Shown: positions 26,925 through 34,813, counted from the first letter of the stretch. The stretch: DNA of 64,000 nt from Clavibacter nebraskensis NCPPB 2581 (GCF_000355695.1 NC_020891.1:2480001-2544000), one strand, 5' to 3'. A program made the numbers and translations. Notes: generated by a model from the sequence alone, not told the origin.

Positions 26925-27458
26925 TCAGGCCAGCGGCTTCTCGAAGCAGACCGAGTTCGTGACGGGGATGTACGGCGGGTACACGTCGATGGGCAGCCAC
27001 CCCGCGGTCGCGTAGAGCTGGATGGCGTCGGGCTGCCGGTCGCCCGTCTGCAGGATGAGCCGGTGGGCGCCGCGCTCCCGGGCCACGCGCTCCAGCTCGG
27101 CCATGAGCACGCGGGCGAGGCCGGTGCCGCGGTGCGCGGGATCCACGACGACCTTCTTCAGCTCGAGCTCGTCACCGAGGTGCCGGATGACGCCGTGCGC
27201 GGCCGCATCCCGGTCGTCGCCGTCGAGGACGAGCAGCACGATCGCCTCGACGTCGGCCGGGTCGAACGCGAACGCCACCGCCGCCTTCGCGGGCCAGTCG
27301 GGGTCGTCGGCGTGGCGCCCCTCGTACCGCTCGTCCATCTCGGCCTCCATGGCCGCACGGATCCGCACCCCGCGCGGGTCGTCCCAGCCGACCACCTCGG
27401 TGCGGTAGACCCGCCCGTCGCGCACGACGTGCCGGGCGTCGGCCTGCTGCTCGGTCAT
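26925..27458 (-). CDS. GNAT-family N-acetyltransferase
   Basis: A 177-residue GNAT acyltransferase. The acetyl-CoA-binding motif A is LKKVVVDPAHRGTGLARVLMAELERVARERG, with the R-G-T-G-L-A pyrophosphate loop, followed by LILQTGDRQPDAIQLYATAGW and a C-terminal FEKPL. The ATG at 27458 is chosen because AGGAGAGGGAG lies immediately upstream; an in-frame extension to 27521 has no start signal. The substrate is unknown. Confidence 0.8.
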   Translation of the reverse strand: MTEQQADARHVVRDGRVYRTEVVGWDDPRGVRIRAAMEAEMDERYEGRHADDPDWPAKAAVAFAFDPADVEAIVLLVLDGDDRDAAAHGVIRHLGDELELKKVVVDPAHRGTGLARVLMAELERVARERGAHRLILQTGDRQPDAIQLYATAGWLPIDVYPPYIPVTNSVCFEKPLA

Positions 27459-27506
27459 GCTCCCTCTCCTTGTCCGTCCCGGCCGGTGGCGGCGCGGGCA
27501 TGACGA

Positions 27507-27545
27507 CGCCCGCACCGGCATCCGGGTGGATGCGCGGCGCGGGCG
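27507..27545 (-). terminator. Possible terminator downstream of nrdB
   Basis: Seven-base-pair stem CGCCCGC / GCGGGCG (27507-27513 and 27539-27545) with a long, partly self-pairing loop, located after the nrdB stop. No T-tract. Confidence 0.35.
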
Positions 27546-27587
27546 GCGTCGGGTCGTGCGATGCGGCGCTGGAGCGCCGCGGCGGTC

Positions 27588-28583
27588 CTACTTGGCGCCG
27601 ACGGTGGCCGACGCGTTCGACTCGTACGACGTGTTGGTCGACTCGAAGAAGTTGACGAGCTGCAGCGTGTCGTTCGCCGTCGCCATCCACTTCGCCGGGT
27701 TCGAGACCTTGTACTCGGCCTCGAAGCCGAGCTCCTCGAGGCGGCGGTCGGCCAGGTACTTCACGTACTGGTTGATGTAGTTCGCGTTGAGCCCGAGGAT
27801 GCCGTTGGGCAGGAGGTCCTTGTTGTACTGCTCCTCCATCTCGACGGCGTCGAGGATCATCTGCTTGATCTCGGCGGCGAACTCCTCCGTCTGCAGGTCG
27901 GGGTTCTCCTCGAGCACCGTGAGGATGAGGTTGATCCCGAACTTCAGGTGCAACGACTCGTCGCGCACGATCCAGTCCATGAGCGAGCCGAAGTTGCGCA
28001 GCAGGTTCCGCTGACGGAACGACAGCGACACCATGAAGCCCGAGTAGAACCAGATGCCCTCGAGGATCACGTTGTACGCGACGAGATTCCGGACGAAGTC
28101 CTTCTTGCCCTCGGTGGTGGTGATGTCGAGGGTCTGCTCGGTCATGCGCTTGATGAACTTGACCTCGAACTCCTCCTTGCGCGCCATCGACGGGATGTCG
28201 ACGTGGGAGTTGTACGCGGCCTCGCGGTCGATCGGGAACGTCTCCAGGACGTACTCGAACGACATGCAGTGGTTCGCCTCCTCCCACATCTGCTTCGCCA
28301 GGTAGAGGTGGCACTCCGGCGCGTTGATGTAGGGGTAGACGCCGAACGCGAGCGCCTTGTTCACAAGCAGCTCGTTCGGGTTGAAGTAGCTCATGAGGAA
28401 CGTGATCGCGTGGCGCTCCTCGTCCGTCATCTTCTTGAAGTCCGCGATGTCCTCGCCGAGCTGGATCTCGTTGGGGAACCACGTGTTGGCGACGGCCTGG
28501 TCGTACAGGTCCATGGCCCACTGGTAGTTGACGGGCTTGAGGAGGAGGCCCTCCTGGATTCCCGTGCCGAGGATCTTCGACAT
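27588..28583 (-). CDS. nrdB: Ribonucleotide reductase small subunit, class Ic-like (Phe at radical site)
   Basis: A 331-residue ferritin-like R2 subunit. Metal ligands read E71, E102 and H105 (WEEANHCMSF), then a later Glu in ILEGIWFYSG and the pair in RDESLHLKFG. The residue seven after the second ligand, where class Ia proteins have the radical tyrosine (E. coli Y122), is F109. The first ligand is Glu rather than Asp, and the spacing E71-E102-H105-F109 equals that known for Chlamydia R2 (E89, E120, H123, F127). A Mn/Fe cofactor of class Ic is therefore expected. It is the last gene of the nrdA - 25-codon gene - nrdB cluster. Its own RBS is weak, and the 83-base gap to the peptide gene holds nothing obvious. 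Confidence 0.92.
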   Translation of the reverse strand: MSKILGTGIQEGLLLKPVNYQWAMDLYDQAVANTWFPNEIQLGEDIADFKKMTDEERHAITFLMSYFNPNELLVNKALAFGVYPYINAPECHLYLAKQMWEEANHCMSFEYVLETFPIDREAAYNSHVDIPSMARKEEFEVKFIKRMTEQTLDITTTEGKKDFVRNLVAYNVILEGIWFYSGFMVSLSFRQRNLLRNFGSLMDWIVRDESLHLKFGINLILTVLEENPDLQTEEFAAEIKQMILDAVEMEEQYNKDLLPNGILGLNANYINQYVKYLADRRLEELGFEAEYKVSNPAKWMATANDTLQLVNFFESTNTSYESNASATVGAK

Positions 28584-28666
28584 TGGTGTCTCTACTTTCG
28601 CACTGCGTTACGGGTCGTACGGTGGGGCGGCCGGTCGGGCCGGGAGGAGCTGGGAGCGGTTCCCGC

Positions 28667-28744
28667 CTACTGGCAGGAGTCGCACTGGAGCTCGTCCATG
28701 GGGTCCATGGGGACGACGTAGTCGCCGAACGTGTCGTCGTTCAT
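28667..28744 (-). CDS. 25-residue peptide with C-terminal CxxC between nrdA and nrdB
   Basis: A tiny gene whose ATG shares one base with the nrdA stop (TGATG) and is preceded by a perfect ribosome binding site GGGAGGTG (28752-28759, seven-base spacing). The product is acidic, contains DYVVPMDPMDEL, and ends in QCDSCQ. Class I large subunits normally end in a flexible tail with two redox-active cysteines that re-reduce the active site. The NrdA encoded here has no cysteine in its tail, so this peptide looks like the detached tail. It is in the -1 frame relative to nrdA. No slippery heptamer is visible, so reinitiation is more likely than frameshifting. A sequencing error remains possible, but the perfect RBS argues against it. 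Confidence 0.7.
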   Translation of the reverse strand: MNDDTFGDYVVPMDPMDELQCDSCQ

Positions 28745-31251
28745 CAGCGTGCACCTCCCACTCCGCCGAAGCCGAAGCCCTTGCGGGGCGCCGGAGCGGA
28801 CTGCGGCGCCGAGGCCTCCGCGGTCGCGGTGGATGCGGGAGCGGTCGACGCGGGAGCGGTCGGCGCGGGAGCGCCGCCGCCGAATCCGCCGAAGCCCTTG
28901 CGCTTGGTGCCGTCGGCGTCCTGCGACTTGTCGACCTTGACGGTCGACTGCTCGGCCGTGTGACGCGGCTTCATGTGCAGGTAGTACGTGGTCTTGACCC
29001 CGCGCTCCCAGCCGGCGAAGTAGATGTCCATCATGTCGCCGAGGTCGCGCGTCTCGAGGTACATGTTGCGGCTGATGGCCTGGTCGATCCACTTCTGCGC
29101 GCGCGCCGCGACCTCGAGGAACGCGTACGGCGAGAGCTGGAAGCTCGTGCGGTACGTGGCCTTGACCGAGTCCGGGATGGCGGCGATGTTCTGGATGTCG
29201 CCCTGGCTGCGGAGGATGCTCTCGCGCACCGTCTCCCAGAGGCCGAGCTCCTGCAGGTCCTTCACCAGGTTCCGGTTGACCTCGAGGAACTTGCCCGAGG
29301 AGGTGGAGCGGCTGAAGATCTGCGAGAACTGCGGGTCGAGGCCGGGCGTGGTGCCGGCGACGAGGCCGATGGACGCGGTGGGCGCGATCGCCATGAGCGT
29401 CGCGTTGCGCATGCCGCCCTTGACCTTGGCGCGCAGCGCGTCCCAGTCGAGGCGCGTGGTGCGGTTGACCTTCACGGGTACGCCTCGGTCGGCCTCCATG
29501 AGCGCGATCGAGTCGAGCGGCACGAGGCCCTCCGACCAGCGCGAGCCCTCGAAGTTCGGGTACGCGCCGCGCTCCTTGGCGAGGTCGGCCGACTCGTCGA
29601 TGGCCGCGTAGGAGACGTGCTCCATGATCTCGTCGATCAGGTCGTACGACTCCTCGGACTCGTACGAGTAACCGAGCTTCTCGACGACGTCCGTGAAGCC
29701 CATGACGCCGAGGCCCACCGCGCGGTTCTGCTGGTTGGAGAAGTCGGCCTCCTTCACGCTGGAGCGCGTGATGTCGATGAGATTGTCGAGCTGGCGCACC
29801 GCGAGGCGGGCGCTCTGCTCGATCTTCGCGAAGTCGACCTTCCCGTCGGCGAAGTGCTGCGACAGGTTGATCGACGCCAGGTTGCAGACGGAGACGTTGT
29901 CCTCGTCCTGCGGCAGCGTGATCTCGGTGCAGAGGTTCGAGAGGTGGATCGTGCCCGTGCTGTTGTTCAGGGCGCGGTTGTTGATCGTGTCCTTCCAGGT
30001 CAGCCACGGGTGGCTGGTGGTCTGGAGCGAGATGAGGATCGCCTTGAACTGCTCGCGAGCCTTGATGCGCTTGAACATGCGCAGGCGCCCGGCCTCGGCC
30101 TCGCCGACGTAGAACGCGTAGCGCTCCGAGAACGCCTTGCCGTACAGCTCGTTGAGGTCGGAGACCTCCAGCGGGTCGAAGAGGAACCAGTCCTCGTCGT
30201 TCTGGACGCGCTTCATGAACTCGTCGCTGATCCACACGGCCGTGTTGGCGGTGCGGGTGCGGCGGTACGGGTCGCCCGAGTTCTGGCGCAGGTCGAGGAA
30301 CTCGGGGAAGTCGAGGTGCCAGTTCTCCATGTAGAAGCAGAGGGCGCCGAACTTCTTGCCGCCGCGGCTGACCGCGCGGAGCACCGAGTCGATGGTGTGC
30401 ATGAACGGGATCGGGCCCGTGGAGGTGGTGTTGTTCGAGCGGATGGGCGAGCCCTGCGCGCGCAGCTTGGAGACGGAGAGGCCGATGCCGCCCGTGCCCT
30501 TGGTGAGCCACATGACGTCGCGCGTGGTCTTCGCGATGTGCTCGATGTCGTCCTGCATCTCCATGACGAAGCAGTTCGCGAGCTGCGGGTAGATGGTGCC
30601 CGCGTTGACGAGGGTGGAGCCGGCCGCGAGGTACTCGAGCTTCGACATCTTCTCGTAGAAGGCGATGGCGGTCTCGGTCGGGTTCTGCTCGTTGAGCGTG
30701 AGGCCCATCGCGATGCGCATCCAGAAGTACTGGGGCACCTCGAGGGCGTCGCCGTTGCGGCCCTTGATGCCGTAGCGGTTGTTCAGCGTGACGACGCCGA
30801 TGTACTTGAGCAGCTCGTCGTGCGCGGGCTCGAGGGCCTGGGCGAGGCGCTCCAGGTCGAACAGCTGCACGAGGCGGGAGTCGAGGAGCATCTCGTCGAC
30901 GCCGCGCTGGATGTTGCGGGCGAAGTGCTCCGCGTGGAGGCGCTTGAGCTCCTCGGGCGACGAGTAGTCGCCGAGGACGCGCTTGTAGATGGTCTTGAGG
31001 AGCAGGCGCGCGGCGACGGTGTCGAACGCCGGGTCGTCCTTCACGTTCTGGAGCGCGACCTGGATGACGGCCTCATCCAGCTGCTGCGTGGTGATCCCGT
31101 CGAAGAGGGTGATCTCCAGCTCGGAGGCGATCTGCGTGACCCAGCCGATGTTCTCGTCGAGGCCCTGCGTGGCGTCCTCGATGGCCAGGTTGATCCTGTT
31201 CGCGTCGTACGGCTCCTTCGAGCCATCCCTCTTGACTACCGTGATCGACAC
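28744..31251 (-). CDS. nrdA: Ribonucleotide reductase large subunit (class I)
   Basis: About 835 residues from a GTG at 31251, which follows AAGGAG at 10-base spacing; longer in-frame starts lack signals. The N-terminal ATP-cone is ITVVKRDGSKEPYDANRIN and onward, to about 95. The catalytic ten-stranded barrel has the substrate-site cysteine in LANCFVMEMQDD, the N-x-C-x-E active site in HLSNLCTEITLP and the partner cysteine in VCNLASINL. The last 60 residues are a low-complexity Ala/Pro/Ser/Thr linker with two RKGFGFGG-like repeats, and contain no cysteine. The enzyme reduces NDPs to dNDPs with NrdB. The redox tail is apparently supplied by the overlapping 25-codon gene. NrdH/NrdI genes are absent, as expected for class Ia/Ic. 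Confidence 0.92.
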   Translation of the reverse strand: MSITVVKRDGSKEPYDANRINLAIEDATQGLDENIGWVTQIASELEITLFDGITTQQLDEAVIQVALQNVKDDPAFDTVAARLLLKTIYKRVLGDYSSPEELKRLHAEHFARNIQRGVDEMLLDSRLVQLFDLERLAQALEPAHDELLKYIGVVTLNNRYGIKGRNGDALEVPQYFWMRIAMGLTLNEQNPTETAIAFYEKMSKLEYLAAGSTLVNAGTIYPQLANCFVMEMQDDIEHIAKTTRDVMWLTKGTGGIGLSVSKLRAQGSPIRSNNTTSTGPIPFMHTIDSVLRAVSRGGKKFGALCFYMENWHLDFPEFLDLRQNSGDPYRRTRTANTAVWISDEFMKRVQNDEDWFLFDPLEVSDLNELYGKAFSERYAFYVGEAEAGRLRMFKRIKAREQFKAILISLQTTSHPWLTWKDTINNRALNNSTGTIHLSNLCTEITLPQDEDNVSVCNLASINLSQHFADGKVDFAKIEQSARLAVRQLDNLIDITRSSVKEADFSNQQNRAVGLGVMGFTDVVEKLGYSYESEESYDLIDEIMEHVSYAAIDESADLAKERGAYPNFEGSRWSEGLVPLDSIALMEADRGVPVKVNRTTRLDWDALRAKVKGGMRNATLMAIAPTASIGLVAGTTPGLDPQFSQIFSRSTSSGKFLEVNRNLVKDLQELGLWETVRESILRSQGDIQNIAAIPDSVKATYRTSFQLSPYAFLEVAARAQKWIDQAISRNMYLETRDLGDMMDIYFAGWERGVKTTYYLHMKPRHTAEQSTVKVDKSQDADGTKRKGFGGFGGGAPAPTAPASTAPASTATAEASAPQSAPAPRKGFGFGGVGGAR

Positions 31252-31366
31252 TCTGCATCTGCTCCTTGCGGTCTCGAGGCCCATGCCTCTGGGCGGGGCT
31301 GCGTGCCCTGGTTCATAGAGCCGATGACGTGCTGATTCCGGTCCGCTGAAATACCAGCGTTGCGAA

Positions 31367-31410
31367 CCCGCCATATAGTGGCTGTCGGCTGACAGCCACT
31401 ATATGGCGGG
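31367..31410. repeat. 20-bp perfect inverted repeat with NrdR-box-like arms
   Basis: Arms 31367-31386 and 31391-31410 are exact reverse complements separated by GGCT. Each arm contains CCACTATATGGCGG or its complement, an imperfect palindrome centred on ATAT resembling NrdR boxes (consensus of the type ACACTATATATAGTGT). Their centres are 28 bases apart; a further box, CCACCACATCTAGTGG, lies 33 bases away at 31428-31443. NrdR represses RNR operons through paired boxes in many bacteria. That this is NrdR binding is inferred. Confidence 0.6.
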
Positions 31411-31448
31411 TAGCGGCGATCGCCTAGCCACCACATCTAGTGGGCGTG

Positions 31449-31488
31449 TCATCCACAGATTGTGGACAAGTCCGCGGACTTGTCCACA
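31449..31488. promoter_or_regulatory. Cluster of DnaA boxes (28-bp palindrome)
   Basis: TTGTCCACA, the G+C-rich actinobacterial DnaA box, occurs on the plus strand at 31480-31488 and on the minus strand at 31461-31469. Together they form a perfect 28-bp palindrome. A third, one-mismatch box TCATCCACA lies at 31449-31457. DnaA boxes control nrdAB in E. coli; the same role is likely here. Confidence 0.6.
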
Positions 31489-31565
31489 CGCTCCAACGCT
31501 ACGGAGGCCCGCCGACATCGCTGTCCGGTGGCGCCCGGGGCTGCGGGACGAGGCCTCCCGGCCGG

Positions 31566-31571
31566 TAGGAT
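31566..31571 (+). promoter_or_regulatory. -10 element TAGGAT for the MFS gene
   Basis: TANNNT box nine bases before the GTG at 31581; near-leaderless. Confidence 0.45.
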
Positions 31572-31580
31572 CTGACCCTC

Positions 31581-32792
31581 GTGAGCACGTACGGAAGCCT
31601 CCTCAAGACCCGCGGCGTGGGCCGGATCATCGCCGCCCAGCTCGTGGCGCGCTTCCCGGGCGGCATGCTCTCGCTCGCGTTCCTCATGCACGTCGAGCGG
31701 ATCCACGAGTCGTACGGCGCCGCGGGCCTCGTGCTCGCCGCGACGAGCATCGGCCAGGCGGTCGCCGGACCCCTCACGAGCCGGTGGATGGGCGTGTGGG
31801 GCATGCGTCCCGTCCTCATCCTCACGTCGGCCGTGTGCACGGTCGCGATCGTCGCGGTGGCGCTCGGCGACGCGGGCACGTCCGTCCCCGCCTTCATGGG
31901 GCTGGGGCTGCTCGCCGGCCTCGCGAACCCGCCGGTACAGCCGGCCGTCCGCACCATCTACCCGAAGATGGTCAACTCCAAGCAGCTCACGCCCCTCTTC
32001 TCCCTCGACGCGTCGGCGCAGGAGATCATCTGGGTGCTCGGGCCCGTCATCGCCACGTTCCTCGCGATCCAGGTCGATACGAGCGCCGGGATCCTCGTCG
32101 CGGCCGCCTTCCTCGTCGGCGGCGGCGCGTGGTTCATCTCCTCCCCCGAGCTCGGCCGCGTGCGCATCCCCCGCAGCAAGCGCCGGTTCGGCGTGGTGCT
32201 CGGGCGGCCGCCGGTGCTGCTCAGCACCATCGTCGGCTTCCTGCTCATCGCGGCGTGCGCAGCCATCGAGGCGGGCGTCGTCGCCGTGTTCGGCCACGGC
32301 GGGCCCGAGGCGGGCTTCGTCCTCGCGATCTTCGCGGTCGGCTCGCTCATCGGCGGCCTCGCGCTCGGCCACATCCCCATCAGCCCGTGGGCGATGGCCC
32401 GGCGCATGGCGATCATCCTGGCCGGTACCGCCATCGCGGCCGTGTCGATGAACGTCGTCTGGCTGTCGGTGTTCCTGTTCCTCGCGGGCGTCGGAATCGC
32501 GCCAGCGCTGGCCGTGCTCTTCGCCGTCGTCTCGTCGTCGGTGCGCTTCAGCGACACGGCAGAGGCGTACGGCTGGGTCGGCACCGGGCAGCTCATCGGG
32601 GCCGCGCTCGGATCCGCCGCGGCCGGCTTCGTCATCGACGCGCAGGGGGCCCAGGGCGCGTTCGTCGTCGCAGCGGCGCTGCTCGCGGCGGGCGCGGCCA
32701 TCGCCGCCGTCTTCCACCGGCACAGCCCGGACCTCCGCGGCCGCGACGCCGGCCCCATCCCGGACACGGAGCCCGTCCCCGTCATGACCTGA
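31581..32792 (+). CDS. Major facilitator superfamily transporter
   Basis: A 403-residue MFS protein with twelve hydrophobic helices and a start at GTG 31581. The N-half loop between helices 2 and 3 (SRWMGVWGMRPVL) matches the MFS motif A position. The segment LANPPVQPAVRTIYPKMVNSKQLTPLFSLDASAQE after helix 4 is typical of the small actinobacterial exporters annotated as MFS transporters without known substrate. It is transcribed divergently from nrdA through a shared control region. Drug or metabolite efflux is possible but unproven. Confidence 0.85.
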   Translation: MSTYGSLLKTRGVGRIIAAQLVARFPGGMLSLAFLMHVERIHESYGAAGLVLAATSIGQAVAGPLTSRWMGVWGMRPVLILTSAVCTVAIVAVALGDAGTSVPAFMGLGLLAGLANPPVQPAVRTIYPKMVNSKQLTPLFSLDASAQEIIWVLGPVIATFLAIQVDTSAGILVAAAFLVGGGAWFISSPELGRVRIPRSKRRFGVVLGRPPVLLSTIVGFLLIAACAAIEAGVVAVFGHGGPEAGFVLAIFAVGSLIGGLALGHIPISPWAMARRMAIILAGTAIAAVSMNVVWLSVFLFLAGVGIAPALAVLFAVVSSSVRFSDTAEAYGWVGTGQLIGAALGSAAAGFVIDAQGAQGAFVVAAALLAAGAAIAAVFHRHSPDLRGRDAGPIPDTEPVPVMT

Positions 32793-32850
32793 CCGTCGGG
32801 CAGCGCCCCAGAGTCTCCGCCCCCGCGGAAACTCGACCGCCCGCGCTGGA

Positions 32851-32856
32851 TAGTGT
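32851..32856 (+). promoter_or_regulatory. -10 element TAGTGT (leaderless)
   Basis: TANNNT box six bases before the ATG at 32863. Confidence 0.55.
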
Positions 32857-32862
32857 GAGGGC

Positions 32863-33336
32863 ATGACCTCTCCGCAGACCCCTCTGACCACGCGCCGCCT
32901 GCGCGCCGGGATCGCCGGGCTGGGCCTCGTGCTCGGCCTCGCCCTCGCCGGCTGCAGCTCGCCGGCCGCCGACGACGCCGCGACGCCCACCCCGTCCGCC
33001 TCCGCATCCGCCGAGGCCGCGAGCCCCACGCCCGAGGCGCCGACCGAGGGCGACGCCGGCTCCGGCGACGCCGCCGCGTCCGGCTCCCGCGAGGCCATCG
33101 CCGCGAAGACCCGCGACATCGCCTGCGGCCTGAAGGACAAGTCGACGCTCGAGGAGTCGGACGTCCAGGCGTTCCGCGACCTCGGCACCGAGATCAGCAC
33201 CTCCACAGAGAGCGGCGCCGCGGCTGCTGGCCAGCAGATCACGGCCCTCGCCGACCAGCTCGCACCCGGCGTCGGCCAGCCGATCAGCGATGAGCTGAAG
33301 ACGCAGATGTCGAGCGCCTGCGACCAGCTGCAGTAG
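32863..33336 (+). CDS. Putative small lipoprotein
   Basis: A 157-residue secreted protein. The signal peptide has a basic start (RRLRAG), a hydrophobic core and the lipobox LAGC, so Cys at about residue 28 should be lipidated. A long Ala/Ser/Pro/Thr-rich linker (30-80) is followed by a mostly helical domain with two cysteines (in DIACGLKD and SSACDQLQ), which could form a disulfide. I do not recognise the family. It is anchored on the outer membrane face; its function is unknown. Confidence 0.7.
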   Translation: MTSPQTPLTTRRLRAGIAGLGLVLGLALAGCSSPAADDAATPTPSASASAEAASPTPEAPTEGDAGSGDAAASGSREAIAAKTRDIACGLKDKSTLEESDVQAFRDLGTEISTSTESGAAAAGQQITALADQLAPGVGQPISDELKTQMSSACDQLQ

Positions 33337-33351
33337 CGCTCCCCGCACGCA

Positions 33352-33388
33352 CGACGGCCCGGCCAGCGCGAAGCTGACCGGGCCGTCG
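33352..33388. terminator. Bidirectional terminator between convergent genes
   Basis: Perfect 11-bp stem CGACGGCCCGG / CCGGGCCGTCG with an inner AGC/GCT extension, between the lipoprotein gene (+) and the aldo/keto reductase gene (-). Confidence 0.65.
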
Positions 33389-33402
33389 CGCGTCCGGTGG
33401 GA

Positions 33403-34395
33403 CTACCAGCGCGGGTGGACCGCGGCGCGGAAGTAGCGGTCGTAGACGTCCGCCACCTGGCGCTCGAAGACCTCGCCGAGGGCGGGGGCGTCGCCGGCGC
33501 GCGCGTTCGCTTGGGCCTGCTCGGCGTTCCGGGCGCCGGGGATCACCGTGGAGACGCCCTTGCGCTGCACGATCCAGGCGAGCGCCACCTGAGCGGGCGT
33601 GAGGTCGGGCGCCGCCTCGTGCGCGGCGGCCGCGAACTCGCGGGCCGCGGCGACGCCGTCGTCGTAGTCGACGCCCGAGAAGGTCTCGCCCACGTCGAAC
33701 GCGGCGCCCCCGCGGTTGAAGTTGCGGTGGTCGGTCTCGGCGAACGTGGTGTCCGCGGTGTAGCGGCCGCTGAGGAGTCCGGACGCGAGCGGCACGCGGG
33801 CGACGATCCCGACGCCCGCCTCGACTGCGGCCGGCAGCACGTGGTCGAGCGGCTTCAGGCGGAACGCGTTGAGGATGATCTGCACGCTCGCGACGCCGGG
33901 CCGCGCGATGGCGAGGAGGGCCTCGTCGGTGGTCTCGACGCTCACGCCGTAGGACGCGATCGCGCCGTCGGCGACGAGCTCGTCGAGGGCGTCGTAGACG
34001 CGGTCGCTCGAGAACACGGGCGTGGGCGGGCAGTGCAGCTGGACGAGGTCCAGGGTGTCGACGCCGAGGTTCTTGCGGGAGCGGTCCGTCCACTCGCGGA
34101 AGCGGTCGAGGGTGAAGTTCGCGGGATCCTGCGCGTCGCGGCGGCCCATCTTGGTGGCGACGGTGACGCCGGCGTCCGGATGCGCGCGCAGCCAGGATCC
34201 GATGATCGTCTCGCTGCGGCCGTCGCCGTAGACGTCGGCCGTGTCGAAGAAGGTGATGCCCGCGTCGGCCGCGGCGTCGAGCACCGCGAGCGCGTCGTCC
34301 TCGGCCACGTCACCCCAGTCCCCGCCGAGCTGCCATGTCCCGAGTCCGATGACCGAGACGTTCCGATGGGTCCTGCCGAGGCTTCTCTGCTCCAT
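33403..34395 (-). CDS. Aldo/keto reductase (AKR with C-terminal extension)
   Basis: A 330-residue aldo/keto reductase of the general-stress YhdN/IolS-like class. It starts MEQRSLGRTHRNVSVIGLGTWQLGGDWG. Catalytic Asp and Tyr are in FFDTADVYGDGRSE, Lys in VATKMGRR and His in LVQLHCPPT. The NADP-binding end is VSTVIPGARNAEQAQANA. The substrate is unknown. It starts leaderless from TAGGCT at 34402-34407, whose TAG is also the stop codon of the upstream membrane-protein gene. It is distinct in subfamily from the reductase at 10882. Confidence 0.88.
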   Translation of the reverse strand: MEQRSLGRTHRNVSVIGLGTWQLGGDWGDVAEDDALAVLDAAADAGITFFDTADVYGDGRSETIIGSWLRAHPDAGVTVATKMGRRDAQDPANFTLDRFREWTDRSRKNLGVDTLDLVQLHCPPTPVFSSDRVYDALDELVADGAIASYGVSVETTDEALLAIARPGVASVQIILNAFRLKPLDHVLPAAVEAGVGIVARVPLASGLLSGRYTADTTFAETDHRNFNRGGAAFDVGETFSGVDYDDGVAAAREFAAAAHEAAPDLTPAQVALAWIVQRKGVSTVIPGARNAEQAQANARAGDAPALGEVFERQVADVYDRYFRAAVHPRW

Positions 34396-34401
34396 GCGTC
34401 G

Positions 34402-34407
34402 AGCCTA
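34402..34407 (-). promoter_or_regulatory. -10 element TAGGCT overlapping the upstream stop codon
   Basis: Minus-strand box six bases before the ATG at 34395. Its first three bases are the TAG stop of the gene ending at 34405. Confidence 0.5.
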
Positions 34408-34806
34408 CGCGCGAGGACCGGCGGCCTCGTGGTCGCCGGTCGCGGGCCGGACGCGGAGGGCGTGCACGGCGAGCGCGGCGAGCGCGGCCATCGGTCCGCC
34501 CGCGACGATGCCCGGCGCGAGGGTCACGAGCAGGGGCACGAGGTCGAGGAGCCAGCGCTCCCCCAGCGGGTCGCCGAAGCTGGAGTACGGCATCGAGGTC
34601 GCGATGCCGGCGGCGAGCGCGCGCAGGCCGAGGCCCGCGGCGGGGAAGGCGACGGCGAGGGCCCAGAGGACCGGGGCGAGCCAGGCGGCGAGGGCGGGAC
34701 GCTCGGTCGCCTCCTGGGACGAACCCGGCGCCGCCCGCTGGAACGCCGGGTCGAATCGCGGATCCTTGCCGGACGGCTCGCCATCGTCGTCCGACCTCCG
34801 CGTCAT
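34405..34806 (-). CDS. Hypothetical membrane protein
   Basis: A 133-residue protein: a hydrophilic 45-residue N-terminus (MTRRSDDDGEPSGKDPRFD and onward), then two or three hydrophobic segments at about 45-67, 85-103 and 103-120, and a short tail. I do not recognise a family; it resembles the many small actinobacterial membrane proteins of unknown role. The start at 34806 is supported by TACCCT seven bases upstream. The stop TAG doubles as part of the -10 box for the downstream reductase gene. Confidence 0.6.
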   Translation of the reverse strand: MTRRSDDDGEPSGKDPRFDPAFQRAAPGSSQEATERPALAAWLAPVLWALAVAFPAAGLGLRALAAGIATSMPYSSFGDPLGERWLLDLVPLLVTLAPGIVAGGPMAALAALAVHALRVRPATGDHEAAGPRA

Positions 34807-34813
34807 GTCACTC

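Larger units (their letters stand above)
31252..31580. promoter_or_regulatory. Divergent nrdA / MFS regulatory region (329 bases)
   Basis: The only gene-free stretch over 300 bases. From left to right it holds the nrdA leader with AAGGAG; a 20-bp perfect inverted repeat (31367-31410); a GGCGATCGCC palindrome (31415-31424); and a third NrdR-box-like palindrome (31428-31443). A 28-bp palindrome of two consensus DnaA boxes (31461-31488) and the TAGGAT promoter of the MFS gene follow. The sequence is locally AT-richer than its surroundings. The nrdA -10 is not obvious, but lies presumably among the AT-rich repeat arms. Confidence 0.7.

Noticed and set aside
28744-28800. Programmed -1 frameshift joining NrdA to the CxxC tail
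   Set aside because: No slippery heptamer is visible before the stop, and the strong RBS at ideal spacing favours reinitiation; kept only as a secondary possibility in the finding.
31253-31258. ATG at 31258 as the nrdA start
   Set aside because: It is out of frame with nrdA; the GTG at 31251 is in frame and begins the ATP-cone.
31367-31410. 20-bp inverted repeat as a transcription terminator
   Set aside because: It lies between divergent genes rather than after a stop codon, has no T-run, and its arms look like regulator boxes.
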